A stretch of DNA of 64,000 bases from Enterococcaceae bacterium OF42-14pH9A (GTDB lineage Bacteria > Bacillota > Bacilli > Lactobacillales > Enterococcaceae): contig JAQEYU010000001.1 of assembly GCA_027692465.1 (NCBI GenBank), positions 124,001 to 188,000 of the forward strand. Direction: 5' to 3'. The position numbers were made by a program, and so were the translations under genes. This document shows, in pieces, positions 34,847-43,863 of this stretch; within the stretch, counting starts at the first letter, position 1, and the number at the start of each line of letters is the position of its first letter. Under the pieces are notes generated by a model, which did not search any database, was not told the origin of the DNA, and worked only from the letters and a program-made list of their open reading frames with translations.

Positions 34847-35851
34847 ATGATTTTTGTACCGAATGAAAACAATGACCCCCGTGTGAACCTGGCAATTGAA
34901 CATTTTCTTGTTCATGAAATGCCTTTGGATGAGCCGATTCTGTTGTTTTATATCAATGAGCCTTCGATTATTATCGGGCGCAATCAAAACACGATCGAAG
35001 AGATCAACAAAGATTATGTAGAAGAACACGGGATTCATGTTGTACGTCGTCTTTCCGGTGGCGGTGCGGTCTATCACGATCTGGGAAATCTGAATTTCAG
35101 TTTCATCATGCCTGATGACGGCAACTCTTTCCGCGATTTCGAAAAACTCACCAAACCCATCGTTGCGGCCCTCCACGAAATGGGTGTCGAAGGTGCGCAG
35201 TTGAAGGGGCGCAATGACCTGGTGATCGATGATATGAAGTTTTCCGGTAATGCCATGTATGCGACGAACGGTCGGATGTTTGCCCACGGAACGATCATGT
35301 TTGATTCGGATATCAATGAAGTCGTCAATGCCTTGAAGGTTAAAAAAGACAAGATCGAATCAAAAGGGATCAAATCAATCCGTTCGCGGGTAACTAATAT
35401 CAAGCCGTTTCTGCCGCAGGACAAACAAGACATGACCACTAAAGAATTTCGTCAGGAGATTCTGTTGAAGATTTTCGGTGTCACTTCTGCCGATCAGGTT
35501 AAAACCTATGAACTGGCTGATTCCGATTGGACAAAAATCAATCAGATCTCAGAAGATTTCTATCGTAATTGGGACTGGAATTACGGCAGATCACCGGAAT
35601 TTGATATCGAAAAACGCCATCGTTTCCCGATTGGCTCCATCGAGATCCGCCTGAATGTGCAACAAGGCAAAATCACGGAAGCCAAAATCTACGGTGATTT
35701 CTTTGGTCTCGGAGAAGTCAAAGATGTGGAAGCGGCCTTGGTGGGCACAAAATATGACAAAGAAGCATTGCAAGCAGTCATTGATCAAATCGATGTGAAG
35801 AAATACTTTGGCAACATCGAAAAAGAGGACTTGCTGACATTGATTTATTGA
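34847..35851 (+). CDS. lplA: lipoate-protein ligase
   Basis: 334 residues. Activates lipoate with ATP and attaches it to E2/GcvH lysines. RRLSGGGAVYHDLGNLNFSF and KFSGNAMYATNGRMFAHGTIMFD are the lipoate/ATP-binding motifs; the C-terminal accessory domain (about 250-334) is present. AAAGAGGAGACGATCTGA precedes the ATG. Confidence 0.96.
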   Translation: MIFVPNENNDPRVNLAIEHFLVHEMPLDEPILLFYINEPSIIIGRNQNTIEEINKDYVEEHGIHVVRRLSGGGAVYHDLGNLNFSFIMPDDGNSFRDFEKLTKPIVAALHEMGVEGAQLKGRNDLVIDDMKFSGNAMYATNGRMFAHGTIMFDSDINEVVNALKVKKDKIESKGIKSIRSRVTNIKPFLPQDKQDMTTKEFRQEILLKIFGVTSADQVKTYELADSDWTKINQISEDFYRNWDWNYGRSPEFDIEKRHRFPIGSIEIRLNVQQGKITEAKIYGDFFGLGEVKDVEAALVGTKYDKEALQAVIDQIDVKKYFGNIEKEDLLTLIY

Positions 35852-35862
35852 AGACAGCAAAG

Positions 35863-35892
35863 CGGGAGGGAGCAGATTCTTCCCGTTTTTTT
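35863..35892 (+). terminator. terminator after lplA
   Basis: CGGGA / TCCCG core stem followed by TTTTTTT. Confidence 0.75.
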
Positions 35893-36004
35893 GACCATTG
35901 TTTTATGAAGCGGTGTGACCTTTAGGATTGCCGGGTGGACCAATTACCGATACAATGAAAACAAGAATTGAGTGTGTCCGAGAACTTCGCTGAAGAGTCA
36001 GGTG

Positions 36005-36066
36005 CACCTGAAAACTCCAGTGGCAGTTATTTGGTCCTTTTCAGCGCAATCCGTATTGTAAATGCG
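36005..36066. repeat. MITE left-arm fragment
   Basis: CCTGAAAACTCCAGTGGCAG and TTGGTCCTTTTCA..GCAATC match the left arm of the 20.6-kb MITE. It sits in a 1.06-kb gene-free stretch (35893-36956) made largely of decayed repeats. Confidence 0.7.
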
Positions 36067-36083
36067 CAGCTTTGTATTACTAT

Positions 36084-36234
36084 TTTACCCGGACTGGAAT
36101 TAAAGCAATCGGCCGAGTGCCGAAAAGTTTCAGAAGACTCTCCGATCTGACCCCGGCGTACAGCCGCCGGCCGAAGCCAATGAGAAATTCCACTTGAAAG
36201 GCAGCGGAAATTTCTCATTGGCTTGGGCCTATTG
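36084..36234. repeat. dispersed repeat A, copy 2
   Basis: About 150 bases similar to 3875-4026. Contains a perfect 14-bp inverted repeat GCCAATGAGAAATT (36176-36189) / AATTTCTCATTGGC (36209-36222) with a 19-nt loop. It lies between the two halves of a MITE-like element. Confidence 0.75.
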
Positions 36235-36365
36235 ACTTCAAACTGACAGTAACACCACTGATTTTTCAAATCAGCGGTGAACTGTCAATAATTTGCAAGT
36301 TCTTCTTAGCGGATTCTGCTTAGAAGCAACTGTATGCGTAACGGGCCTGATAGCCATTCAAACGG

Positions 36366-36421
36366 TAAAACCTGTACGCCGGGGTCAGTCTCCGAGCCTT
36401 CTGTAACTTTTCTGGATGTAT
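36366..36421. repeat. inverted partial copy of repeat A
   Basis: CTGTACGCCGGGGTCAG at 36372-36388 is the exact reverse complement of 36147-36163, and the match continues imperfectly through CTTCTG.AACTTTTC. Together with copy 2 it makes a 280-bp gapped palindrome. Confidence 0.65.
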
Positions 36422-36488
36422 CCGCCAAGAAGACGGAAGAGACAGCACATGACAGCATCGTAGTGTACTTTAAGGGAAATGTGGGGAG

Positions 36489-36616
36489 CCACCCTCCCTT
36501 TGGTCAGCTGATATAGTTCAACTAAAGTAGAGCTCTCCAAGTTGAGATGCGGCGGTGACCACCCTCCCTACGATCAGCTGGTACAGTTCAACTAAGGCAG
36601 AGTTCGCCAAGTTGAA
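36489..36616. repeat. two tandem 58-nt repeats, 70-nt period
   Basis: 36489-36546 and 36559-36616 share CCACCCTCCCT, GATCAGCTG/GGTCAGCTG, AGTTCAACTAA and CCAAGTTGA. Each unit contains TCAACT..AGTTGA complementarity and could form a hairpin. Confidence 0.7.
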
Positions 36617-36737
36617 CTTGCAACTCAGCTTGCTGAGGTTGGAGTCGACCCTGTACCGCGATGATTGGCATGCCAACTGGCTCTGAAGTTTTCGAGTAAA
36701 TTGATTTGATTTCTGACTGGATAGAACACTACAATAA

Positions 36738-36812
36738 GCTGCTCTTTACTCCTTGATTGCGGTAAAAAGTCCACAAAAATATGGATTTCCCCGGTGTTTT
36801 CAGGCACCCCCC
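36738..36812. repeat. MITE right-arm fragment
   Basis: CTTTACTCCTTGATT, CGGTAAAAAGTCC, CAAAAAT.TGGAT and GTTTTCAGGCAC match the right arm of the 20.6-kb MITE in the same orientation as the left-arm fragment at 36005. Confidence 0.7.
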
Positions 36813-36844
36813 GGTTCTGTGAAGCGGATTCGTTGAAATCATGT

Positions 36845-36884
36845 GATAAAGCGCGGCTTATGCAGCACATAAGCGGGTATTTAC
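36845..36884. repeat. MITE hairpin-tip fragment, inverted
   Basis: Contains GCTTATG, 5 nt, CATAAGC flanked by AAAGCGC and TATTTAC; reverse complement resembles the centre of the 20.6-kb MITE (20611-20652). Confidence 0.5.
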
Positions 36885-36956
36885 AACCAGAGCACAGCGC
36901 GAGCGATTGAGGAATATTTTCAGATATTTTCCGGTCTGTGAAAGTGAGGAGATGGC

Positions 36957-37901
36957 ATGGAGGAAGAGCAATTTCAACAGCTGCAACGATTGACCAATGA
37001 GATCGAAAAAGTGATTATCGGCAAGCGGGAAGTGATCCAAATGACTCTGACGGCGATGTTGGCAGGAGGACATGTTTTGTTTGAAGACATTCCCGGTGTC
37101 GGTAAGACGGTCATGGTCAAAACATTGGCCAAAGCGATTCAAGGGAAATTTTCCCGGGTTCAGTTCACACCGGATCTGCAGCCCAGCGATATCTCAGGGG
37201 TTTCCATTTATAATGAACAAAGCGGACAATTCGAGTTTCGCCCGGGACCGATCTTTACTACAGTACTGTTAGCCGACGAGATCAATCGGACGGCTCCGCG
37301 GACGCAAGCGGCACTTTTGGAAGCGATGTCAGAAGGGCATGTCACCATCGACAACCACACTTACGAATTGGATCGAAATTTTTTTGTATTGGCTACTCAA
37401 AATCCTATCGAATACGAGGGGACCTTTGTCCTGCCGGAAGCTCAGTTGGACCGTTTTTTGTTCCGCCTGGCGATTGGTTATCCTGTGCTGGAAGATGAAC
37501 TGCAGCTGATGAACGGTCAACAGGAACGGGCGCTGGCGGATGTTCATCCGGTTTTGACGACTGACGAATTGTCCCGGTTGAAAAAATCGGTAGCTGAAGT
37601 ATATGCAGATGAACTGGTGACCCGCTACGCATTGGAGTTGGTGCGAGCCAGTCGGGAGTTTCCCGGTGTCCGTTTAGGGGTGAGCCCCCGCGGCGGGATC
37701 GCCTTCATGAAAGGGGCCCGCGCCTATGCGATGACACAAGGGAGAGATTATGTGACCCCGGAAGATCTGCAGCAGATTTTGCCGGCAGTCTTCAGCCACC
37801 GCCTGATCCTGCAAGGCGGTGGGGCTTCAAAAGAGCGGACTGCGGAGGTCCTGAAGGGAATCATCGAACAGGTGGCCGTTCCCGTCAGGAAGAAAAAATG
37901 A
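36957..37901 (+). CDS. MoxR family AAA+ ATPase
   Basis: 314 residues. Walker A EDIPGVGKTVMVK, Walker B VLLADEINR, sensor 1 LATQNP and ATP-lid VSPRGG are present. MoxR chaperones mature or activate partner proteins, usually together with DUF58 and transglutaminase neighbours as here. GTGAGGAGATGGC precedes the ATG. First gene of a three-gene operon with 4-base overlaps. Confidence 0.94.
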   Translation: MEEEQFQQLQRLTNEIEKVIIGKREVIQMTLTAMLAGGHVLFEDIPGVGKTVMVKTLAKAIQGKFSRVQFTPDLQPSDISGVSIYNEQSGQFEFRPGPIFTTVLLADEINRTAPRTQAALLEAMSEGHVTIDNHTYELDRNFFVLATQNPIEYEGTFVLPEAQLDRFLFRLAIGYPVLEDELQLMNGQQERALADVHPVLTTDELSRLKKSVAEVYADELVTRYALELVRASREFPGVRLGVSPRGGIAFMKGARAYAMTQGRDYVTPEDLQQILPAVFSHRLILQGGGASKERTAEVLKGIIEQVAVPVRKKK

Positions 37902-38947
37902 ACCGTTTAAAGCAGTTCTTCAAACTGCTGCTGGCATTGGCGGGATTGGCAGCTGCTGCGGCCTATGCCGCGATCTTCAATAATACCTCGGGATGGCTGC
38001 TGCTGAGTTTTTATCTGGGTTTTCTTTTGTTGAACCTGGCGGCGCTGCTTTTTCCTTTGAAAAGGCTGACTTTTCAGACGAATTCGCCGATTCGGACTGC
38101 GGTTGGCCGCCCGTTTTCCCTGGCACTCACTGTCAGCAGCCGCAAAGCTTACTGGGTCCCCGGACTGAGTCTGCAGCTGCCGGAGTATTCCGTTGAAAAG
38201 GTTTTTTTGGCTTGGTATCGCGGTCGGCTTTCGGAAACCGCTTTTGAATTGACTGCAGGAAAAAGGGGAATTTTTCAAGGAACGGTTGTCGAAGCGGAAG
38301 CGGGGGACTGGTTTGGTTTTTTCACCAAACGACGCCGGTTTCCTATTGAACCGGAGATTATCGTTTTACCGGAGACGGATGCTGACGCAGCGAATTGGGC
38401 CCTTGAAATCAGTAAACTACACCGACTGGACGGATTTGGCGAGCGTACGGCCCATATCCGAAATTTTCGCGATTATCGCCGAGGGGATCCATTGAAGCTG
38501 GTTGACTGGAAACAAAGTGCTCGTCAGCGGGATTTGATCATTCGGGAGTATGAGGAGCACCGGGAAACCCCGACGATTCTGCTGTTTTGGGGCCGAGATA
38601 GTGAAGACTTCGAGCTGTGTTTGAGTCGTTATTGGACCCTGCAAAATCAGCTCAAAGGACAGGCTGAGCTGCAACAGTTTCTGGTCACGCAGACCGGTAC
38701 AGCCGTGCTTCGAGACGAGCGGCAGTTTGCGTTGGCGCTGGGCTTTGCTGAACTTCCCCCGGTCCCTGAGTTTAAAAACAAGCAGCTGCTGATTTTCACA
38801 ACAACAGTCGATCCGATTTTGACAGCACAGGTCGCCCTTTGGCAAAAAAACAATCAGGTGTCTGTATATGATCTTGCCGAATTGTCGCCGGTTGCTGTGG
38901 CTGACTTTGAAACCCGATCGGGAGAAAAAGGAGGGCGGCTGACATGA
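37898..38947 (+). CDS. DUF58 domain protein
   Basis: 349 residues. Two N-terminal membrane segments (KLLLALAGLAAAAAYAAIF; WLLLSFYLGFLLLNLAALLF), then a soluble vWA-like DUF58 region with the hallmark HIRNFRDYRRGDPLKLVDWKQSARQRDLIIREYE at about 180-215. Expected to interact with the MoxR ATPase. Starts in the ATGA overlapping the moxR stop. Confidence 0.92.
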   Translation: MNRLKQFFKLLLALAGLAAAAAYAAIFNNTSGWLLLSFYLGFLLLNLAALLFPLKRLTFQTNSPIRTAVGRPFSLALTVSSRKAYWVPGLSLQLPEYSVEKVFLAWYRGRLSETAFELTAGKRGIFQGTVVEAEAGDWFGFFTKRRRFPIEPEIIVLPETDADAANWALEISKLHRLDGFGERTAHIRNFRDYRRGDPLKLVDWKQSARQRDLIIREYEEHRETPTILLFWGRDSEDFELCLSRYWTLQNQLKGQAELQQFLVTQTGTAVLRDERQFALALGFAELPPVPEFKNKQLLIFTTTVDPILTAQVALWQKNNQVSVYDLAELSPVAVADFETRSGEKGGRLT

Positions 38948-41166
38948 GCCAACGACTCCGAAGAAAAGGGCTTTATGCATTGGCTGCTTTTGTCAGTCTG
39001 GCCGCTGTTTTGCAGCAGTTTTTATCTGTCTATCACTTTGAAGATCGCCAATCTGCTGTCCTTGTGACCGGGGCTGTCTGTCTGGCGTTGGCGCTGCTGC
39101 CTAAAGGTTGGCTGCGTCTACCGGTTGTTTTGCTGCTGTTTGCCTTGGGAATCTACCACTATTTTCCTTTGGGACAGACATTCGGTCCAGGGTGGTTGGC
39201 GGCAGTCTGGCGACAGTTGCGGCCGTTAGTGATTCTGGTTCGAGCGGAAGGTTTTGGTCGGACGCCGTCATTGCTGGCCTTCAGTCTGATTATGGCAGCC
39301 GTGGTTTTGCTGGCAGCGTTGATTATCGAGTATGAGCATTTTCTCGTGAGTTATCTGCTGATGCTGGGTTATCTGCTGCTTTTGGTTGTGTTCAACCATT
39401 TGGATCCGCTGCTGCAGCTATTTTTGGTGACTGCCGGCGGTTTCTTTTCCTGTGGCTTGAAGCAAAATCGCAAGCGGGGACTGCAATCTGAAGTACGTTA
39501 TACTGTCGGTGGACTCCTGCTGCTGGTTTTGTTGGGGGTCGGAGTCCGACAACTGCCGGATACCTTGCTGCGGGATCCTTTAGCCAAACAGACTGTGGCA
39601 GTCCGCAATTATTTCAACGAGGCCGGGCTCTACAGCTACATTGAGAGTGTCGGCGTTGGCGGCAATACCCGTACCGGCTTCAGTGAGGATGACGAAGCAC
39701 TGGGAGGCGCGATGGTGGATGATGACACGCTTCTTTTTACTGCTGAACAGCTGCGACCGCATTACTGGCGGGTCGACAGCAAAGATGACTATACCGGCAA
39801 AGGCTGGCAGCGGCAGCAGGCGGGGGAAAGTATCGTTTCCTTGGAAAACCGCTTCACGCCTGCGATGTTCGAACCATTGCTGAATTATCCGCAGCAGCAG
39901 CGGATCGATCTGGAATTCATGACCAGAAATACCTATCTGCCGCTTCCTTATGGCGATACGACGATTGGCCTAATTTCCGGTTTTCTCGGCTTTGAATATT
40001 CCCACTTGAACCAACGGGTGGATCTGATCCCGGAAGAGGCGCCCCAGCGACGGGTATATCTTGAAACCAAGGAACCGGATTACCCGGTTGAGAAGCTGGA
40101 GGCGACTAAGCTGCAGCTGCCGGAAGACGAGGTAGACTATCTGCAGCTGCCAAAAGAGCTGCCTCAGCGGATTGGCGAGTTAGCGCAGGAGGTGACCAAG
40201 GAGCAGGATACAATGTATGAAAAAGTGGCTGCAGTCGAAGCTTACTTGAGCGGGTCGCCGAATTTTCGCTATTCCAAGGTGGATGCAGTCGCTCCGCTGC
40301 CGGATCAGGATTATGTCGATCAGTTTTTGTTTGAAACCCGAGTCGGCTACTGCGATAACTTTTCCTCGGCAATGGTGGTCATGCTGCGCAGTCTTGGCAT
40401 CCCGGCGCGTTGGGTAAAAGGCTTCAGCCAAGGGGAGGCTCGTCCAAGTTTTGAGGCGCGCAAAGTATATGAGATCAAGAACCTCAATGCTCATTCGTGG
40501 CCGGAAGTCTATTTTGCAGGCTACGGTTGGATTCCCTTTGAGCCGACACCGTCCTTCAGTAACCCGGATCGCCCGGGGACCGCAGTGACGGATGAAGAGA
40601 CTCAAGCATCGCAGGCTGTGGAAGAAGCTTCGACTCCTGCGTCGAGCAGTGAATCCGCAGCAGCTTCGGAAAGTACTGCCGTTTCCACCACTGAAAGCCT
40701 TCAGCAGACGGCGTCTTCAGCAGATGCTGGTACTGCTTCTGATCAGACAGTCAAACGCGACTGGGGGATGCGGGAAACGGCAATTCTGGCAGGCGGCTTA
40801 TTGTTGGCAAGTGCAGTGGGCTTTTTACTTTGGCAGCAGCGACTGATGATCGGACTCTGGGGGATCATGACCTTCAGCCGGGACCCGTTTGCGGCCGGTT
40901 ATTTGTTCCTTTTGAAGGAGTGGGAACGCCTGCTTTGGCGGCAGCCGTCAGAAAATCTGCAGCACTATGCTCAAAGACTGGCTACCGTTTATCCCGAGCA
41001 GTCCCGCGAATTTGTCCGTTTGACCGTGCAATATGAAGCTTATCTTTACAGTAGTCAGTCATCTATAGAAAACAGCCGTGACCACTTGCAGGCAGCCGAA
41101 AAAGAACTTTACCAAGCACAAAAAGTCGCAGCAAAAAAACGGCGGACCCGAAATACTTCTATCTGA
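38944..41166 (+). CDS. transglutaminase-like membrane protein
   Basis: 740 residues (TgpA-type). Seven or so N-terminal helices, an extracellular transglutaminase core with the catalytic triad in RVGYCDNFSSAMVVMLRSLGIPARWVKGF (Cys), NLNAHSWPEVYF (His) and GWIPFEPTP (Asp replaced by Glu/Pro context), a Ser/Thr/Ala-rich linker (about 545-600), a further helix and a C-terminal DUF4129-like cytoplasmic tail. Last gene of the MoxR operon; function of such operons in Firmicutes is unsettled. Confidence 0.92.
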   Translation: MSQRLRRKGLYALAAFVSLAAVLQQFLSVYHFEDRQSAVLVTGAVCLALALLPKGWLRLPVVLLLFALGIYHYFPLGQTFGPGWLAAVWRQLRPLVILVRAEGFGRTPSLLAFSLIMAAVVLLAALIIEYEHFLVSYLLMLGYLLLLVVFNHLDPLLQLFLVTAGGFFSCGLKQNRKRGLQSEVRYTVGGLLLLVLLGVGVRQLPDTLLRDPLAKQTVAVRNYFNEAGLYSYIESVGVGGNTRTGFSEDDEALGGAMVDDDTLLFTAEQLRPHYWRVDSKDDYTGKGWQRQQAGESIVSLENRFTPAMFEPLLNYPQQQRIDLEFMTRNTYLPLPYGDTTIGLISGFLGFEYSHLNQRVDLIPEEAPQRRVYLETKEPDYPVEKLEATKLQLPEDEVDYLQLPKELPQRIGELAQEVTKEQDTMYEKVAAVEAYLSGSPNFRYSKVDAVAPLPDQDYVDQFLFETRVGYCDNFSSAMVVMLRSLGIPARWVKGFSQGEARPSFEARKVYEIKNLNAHSWPEVYFAGYGWIPFEPTPSFSNPDRPGTAVTDEETQASQAVEEASTPASSSESAAASESTAVSTTESLQQTASSADAGTASDQTVKRDWGMRETAILAGGLLLASAVGFLLWQQRLMIGLWGIMTFSRDPFAAGYLFLLKEWERLLWRQPSENLQHYAQRLATVYPEQSREFVRLTVQYEAYLYSSQSSIENSRDHLQAAEKELYQAQKVAAKKRRTRNTSI

Positions 41167-41182
41167 CAACGATTGAAAAAAA

Positions 41183-41237
41183 GGATTCGCAGCAGTCCCG
41201 AAAGTTTTCATTGGGGATTGCTGCGGATCCTTTGCTT
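41183..41237 (+). terminator. terminator after the transglutaminase gene
   Basis: GGATTCGCAGCAGTCCC pairs with GGGGATTGCTGCGGATCC with few mismatches; then TTTGCTTT. The rest of 41238-41433 shows no gene. Confidence 0.65.
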
Positions 41238-41433
41238 TAGAAAGCGGCAGTCCGACGGCAGTTTTTATTTACAATTTCTGAAGAGTGTGACAGGATTAGA
41301 GAAGCTTCAATTTCTGATGGGATACGAGTTTTTGGGAACTGATGGATGTCAGAGTAAACTGTAAATGCGGCTACATAAAATGCAGAGCAGGCTGAAAAGG
41401 CCAGCCTGCAACAAAGAAAGGATAGATAACAGG

Positions 41434-41985
41434 ATGATCAAAATTCGTGAAGTTCAGCCGGCTGATGCCGCCGAGATTTTAGCGATTTACCGACCTTATG
41501 TCGAAAGCACCCCAATCACTTTTGAATACGAGGTGCCTTCTGTCGCGGAATTTCGCCAGCGGATCGAGACGACGCTCTCTCGCTATCCTTATATTGCTGC
41601 GATCCAAGAGGGAAGGATTATTGGCTATGCTTACGCGGGTGTTTATAAGGGACGAAGCGCCTATGATTGGAGTTGTGAAGTGACGGTTTATCTGCAGCAG
41701 GAAACCGCAGCCAAAGGTGTAGGGACGATGTTGTATCAAAAATTGGAACAGATTCTGCAAAAACAAGGTGTGGTCAACCTGACCGCCTGTATCACAGAGG
41801 GCAATCAGCGAAGTGTCGGATTCCATGAAAAGTTTGGTTATCAGACTGTCGGCCGTTTCCCGAAGATCGGTTATAAGTTTTCCCGCTGGTATGATGTCGT
41901 ATGGCTGCAAAAAGAGCTGCAGCGGCCTAATAACCCGGTGCAGCCCTTTATCCCCTATCCACAGTTGGCAGATCTGATTTGGTAA
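41434..41985 (+). CDS. GNAT N-acetyltransferase, phosphinothricin/methionine-sulfone type
   Basis: 183 residues, start ATG at 41434 after AAAGGATAGATAACAGG. Opens MIKIREVQPADAAEILAIYRPYVE..TPITFEYEVPS, typical of Pat/MddA/YncA acetyltransferases; acetyl-CoA motif A is VYLQQETAAKGVGTMLYQKL and the end GFHEKFGYQTVGRFPKIGYKF. The substrate may be methionine sulfoximine/sulfone or related amino acids; not proven. Confidence 0.88.
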   Translation: MIKIREVQPADAAEILAIYRPYVESTPITFEYEVPSVAEFRQRIETTLSRYPYIAAIQEGRIIGYAYAGVYKGRSAYDWSCEVTVYLQQETAAKGVGTMLYQKLEQILQKQGVVNLTACITEGNQRSVGFHEKFGYQTVGRFPKIGYKFSRWYDVVWLQKELQRPNNPVQPFIPYPQLADLIW

Positions 41986-41988
41986 AGT

Positions 41989-42174
41989 TTAGATCCCCAA
42001 TAAAGAGGCGCCGGCAATCGCCGCTGCGACTGTAATCAGTAAGATCCCCAAATCGAAAAGCTCGTGACGGTAGGTTCCTTTGCGTAATTCTCCGGCAGCG
42101 GGTGCTGTTGCCCAGATGCCGCTGAGAGTGAAAATCACACCAATCACCAAGCTGATGAGACCGATTGTATTCAT
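41989..42174 (-). CDS. small membrane protein
   Basis: 61 residues from the ATG at 42174, preceded by AAAGCAGGGATAGCC. Two hydrophobic helices (TIGLISLVIGVIFTLSGIW and LFDLGILLITVAAAIAGASLLGI) joined by a charged loop. Convergent with the acetyltransferase, 3 bases apart. Function unknown. The stretch 42175-42470 holds its promoter region and that of the tRNA, no other gene seen. Confidence 0.65.
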   Translation of the reverse strand: MNTIGLISLVIGVIFTLSGIWATAPAAGELRKGTYRHELFDLGILLITVAAAIAGASLLGI

Positions 42175-42410
42175 GGCTATCCCTGCTTTCTTTTTTTCAA
42201 TTGTAGCAGTTGCTGCCGGAAATTGAGTGGGTCTTACTGACACAGTCCGAACAGTTTTGTAAGGCCTGTGTTTGTGCCGGCCGGTTGCAGCAGTTCCTTC
42301 AGCAGCAGTCGTTGAGTGAACATTTTCGCAGTAGGGTGTCTGTCTTTTGACTGATTTCGGTAAAGCATATGAGCAAATCTTAAGAAAGGTCAGTCTGCAA
42401 GTCGTTTCTT

Positions 42411-42438
42411 TTTACATTTGCTGCAGAAGTGCTATTAT
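42411..42438 (+). promoter_or_regulatory. tRNA-Glu promoter
   Basis: TTTACA at 42411-42416, 16-nt spacer, TATTAT at 42433-42438, 33 bases before the tRNA. Confidence 0.6.
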
Positions 42439-42470
42439 AGCTATGTTGACCGAGGGAAATCGGCGGACAT

Positions 42471-42542
42471 GACCTGTTAGTCAAGGGGTTAAGACGCCAC
42501 GTTCTCAGCGTGGAGGCACGGGTTCGAATCCCGTACAGGCTA
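42471..42542 (+). tRNA. tRNA-Glu (anticodon CUC)
   Basis: 72 nt. D arm AGTCAAGGGGTTAAGAC, anticodon stem CCACG / CGTGG with loop TTCTCAG (anticodon CTC, reads GAG), T arm CGGGTTCGAATCCCG. The acceptor stem GACCTGT / ACAGGCT has a G1-U72 wobble and an A2-C71 mismatch. CCA is not encoded. The 3' end is where the prophage begins, so the mismatch may come from the attL crossover. Confidence 0.85.
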
Positions 42543-42550
42543 TATCATTA

Positions 42551-42600
42551 GAAAAGGTTGATGGAACAGGCTTAGTAGCTTGTCTGTCAACCTTTTTTCT
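42551..42600. terminator. bidirectional terminator between tRNA and integrase
   Basis: GAAAAGGTTGA / TCAACCTTTTTTC with an inner ACAGGCT / AGCTTGT stem. Ends the tRNA transcript on plus and the integrase transcript on minus. Confidence 0.75.
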
Positions 42601-42618
42601 TTTGACTTAAAATAGCCG

Positions 42619-42641
42619 TTTGGGCAGAGATTTGGGCAGAG
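42619..42641. repeat. paired 11-nt direct repeats, candidate integrase arm sites
   Basis: TTTGGGCAGAG at 42619-42629 and again at 42631-42641, 12-nt period, between the att side and the integrase stop. Confidence 0.5.
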
Positions 42642-42654
42642 TATTTTTGGAGTG

Positions 42655-43863
42655 TTATTCAATAACATCCACACTGCTGATAGCATCACCGAATGTATCG
42701 GCTGCGTCCCTGTCCGATTCGTCCAGAGCAGTGACGTACATATCCATGGTTGTCTTGTAGCTGGCATGACCCAATCGCTCTTGGATTACTTTAGTTGGCA
42801 CTGTGTTTTTGGCTACTAAGTAAGATGCGCTGGTGTGTCGGAGGTCGTGGAAACGGATGTATCTTAACCCTTCTGCTTGCATAAAACGAGCCCACTGTCT
42901 TCTTAAACTTTGGGGGATGCAGTGAGTGCCGGTACGTTCATCAATAAAAAGATAGAGCCGGTCTGGATTCACTTTTAATTTTTTCCGGACACGTGCATTT
43001 TCATCACAAAGCTGGCGCACCATTTTTAAATAGTCTTCTGGTACAGCCATAGTTTTTTCGTCAGCATTTTTCAGACCATCTTTTCTAATCCAGTGCTGGA
43101 CGCCTTCATCGTCTAATTGAGAAACTATCCGCTGATGAATCCAGACCATTTTTTCTTCGTGGTCAAAATCACTCTCTTGTAAGGCTGTTATTTCGCCTAG
43201 ACGCGCTCCGGTGATAATAGCCGTGTAAATCATCACACGGTCTTTAAGTGGGGCGGTGGAGGTTTTTAACGCCTTAAATAGTTGGTTAATTTCTTTTAGA
43301 TTGTAAGGAGGATAGACGTGCTTTTTCTCTCCGGTCCGTCTCGTAAATTCAATGTTCGCAGCAGGGTTGCTATCAATCAGTGTGTATTCTTTTTTAGCGA
43401 GGTTTAGCACATGGGCAATTACATTTAGAAACCGTTGTTTCGTTTTTCTGGAGACCGGCTTATCCTTATCTTTCAGATACGTTGCGGTGTCGATAATTTT
43501 TCGAATTTGGAACGGTCGAATCTCTCGTAGTTTTTCATCGCCAATTTCGGGGATGAATCGTTTCTCCATGATAGACTTGTAGCCTTGATAAGCAGCATCG
43601 GAATCGAGGAGGGTCTTCGCATCTTCAATCCAGGTATCTTCAAAAAAGGCTTTTAAGGTGATGTTGCGAATGTTTTTGTATCCATGTTCTTCTAGCTCTT
43701 CGATGAAGTCTTCCAGTGCTTGTTCAGCCTTGCGTCTATTCTTGGCATCTACAACATCGCTTTCTCGAATAGGGTTGCCTTTTTTGTTATATCCAGTCGT
43801 GACACGCAGGCGCCAGCGTCCTGGAGAAATTTCTTCGACTGATCCTTTTAGTCTTTCAGCCAT
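42655..43863 (-). CDS. int: phage tyrosine integrase
   Basis: 402 residues from the ATG at 43863. N-terminal AP2-like arm-binding region, SAM-like core-binding domain (about 60-170), catalytic domain with Arg in TGARLGEI, HDLRHT, LGHASYKTT and the nucleophile in MDMYVTAL. Catalyses integration at the neighbouring tRNA-Glu. A TTG three codons upstream overlaps the GTGAG ribosome site and is rejected. Confidence 0.96.
   Translation of the reverse strand: MAERLKGSVEEISPGRWRLRVTTGYNKKGNPIRESDVVDAKNRRKAEQALEDFIEELEEHGYKNIRNITLKAFFEDTWIEDAKTLLDSDAAYQGYKSIMEKRFIPEIGDEKLREIRPFQIRKIIDTATYLKDKDKPVSRKTKQRFLNVIAHVLNLAKKEYTLIDSNPAANIEFTRRTGEKKHVYPPYNLKEINQLFKALKTSTAPLKDRVMIYTAIITGARLGEITALQESDFDHEEKMVWIHQRIVSQLDDEGVQHWIRKDGLKNADEKTMAVPEDYLKMVRQLCDENARVRKKLKVNPDRLYLFIDERTGTHCIPQSLRRQWARFMQAEGLRYIRFHDLRHTSASYLVAKNTVPTKVIQERLGHASYKTTMDMYVTALDESDRDAADTFGDAISSVDVIE

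Noticed and set aside
36334..36516. 60-codon ORF in the 36-kb repeat region
   Set aside because: Lies across an inverted repeat fragment and has no ribosome site or protein-like composition.
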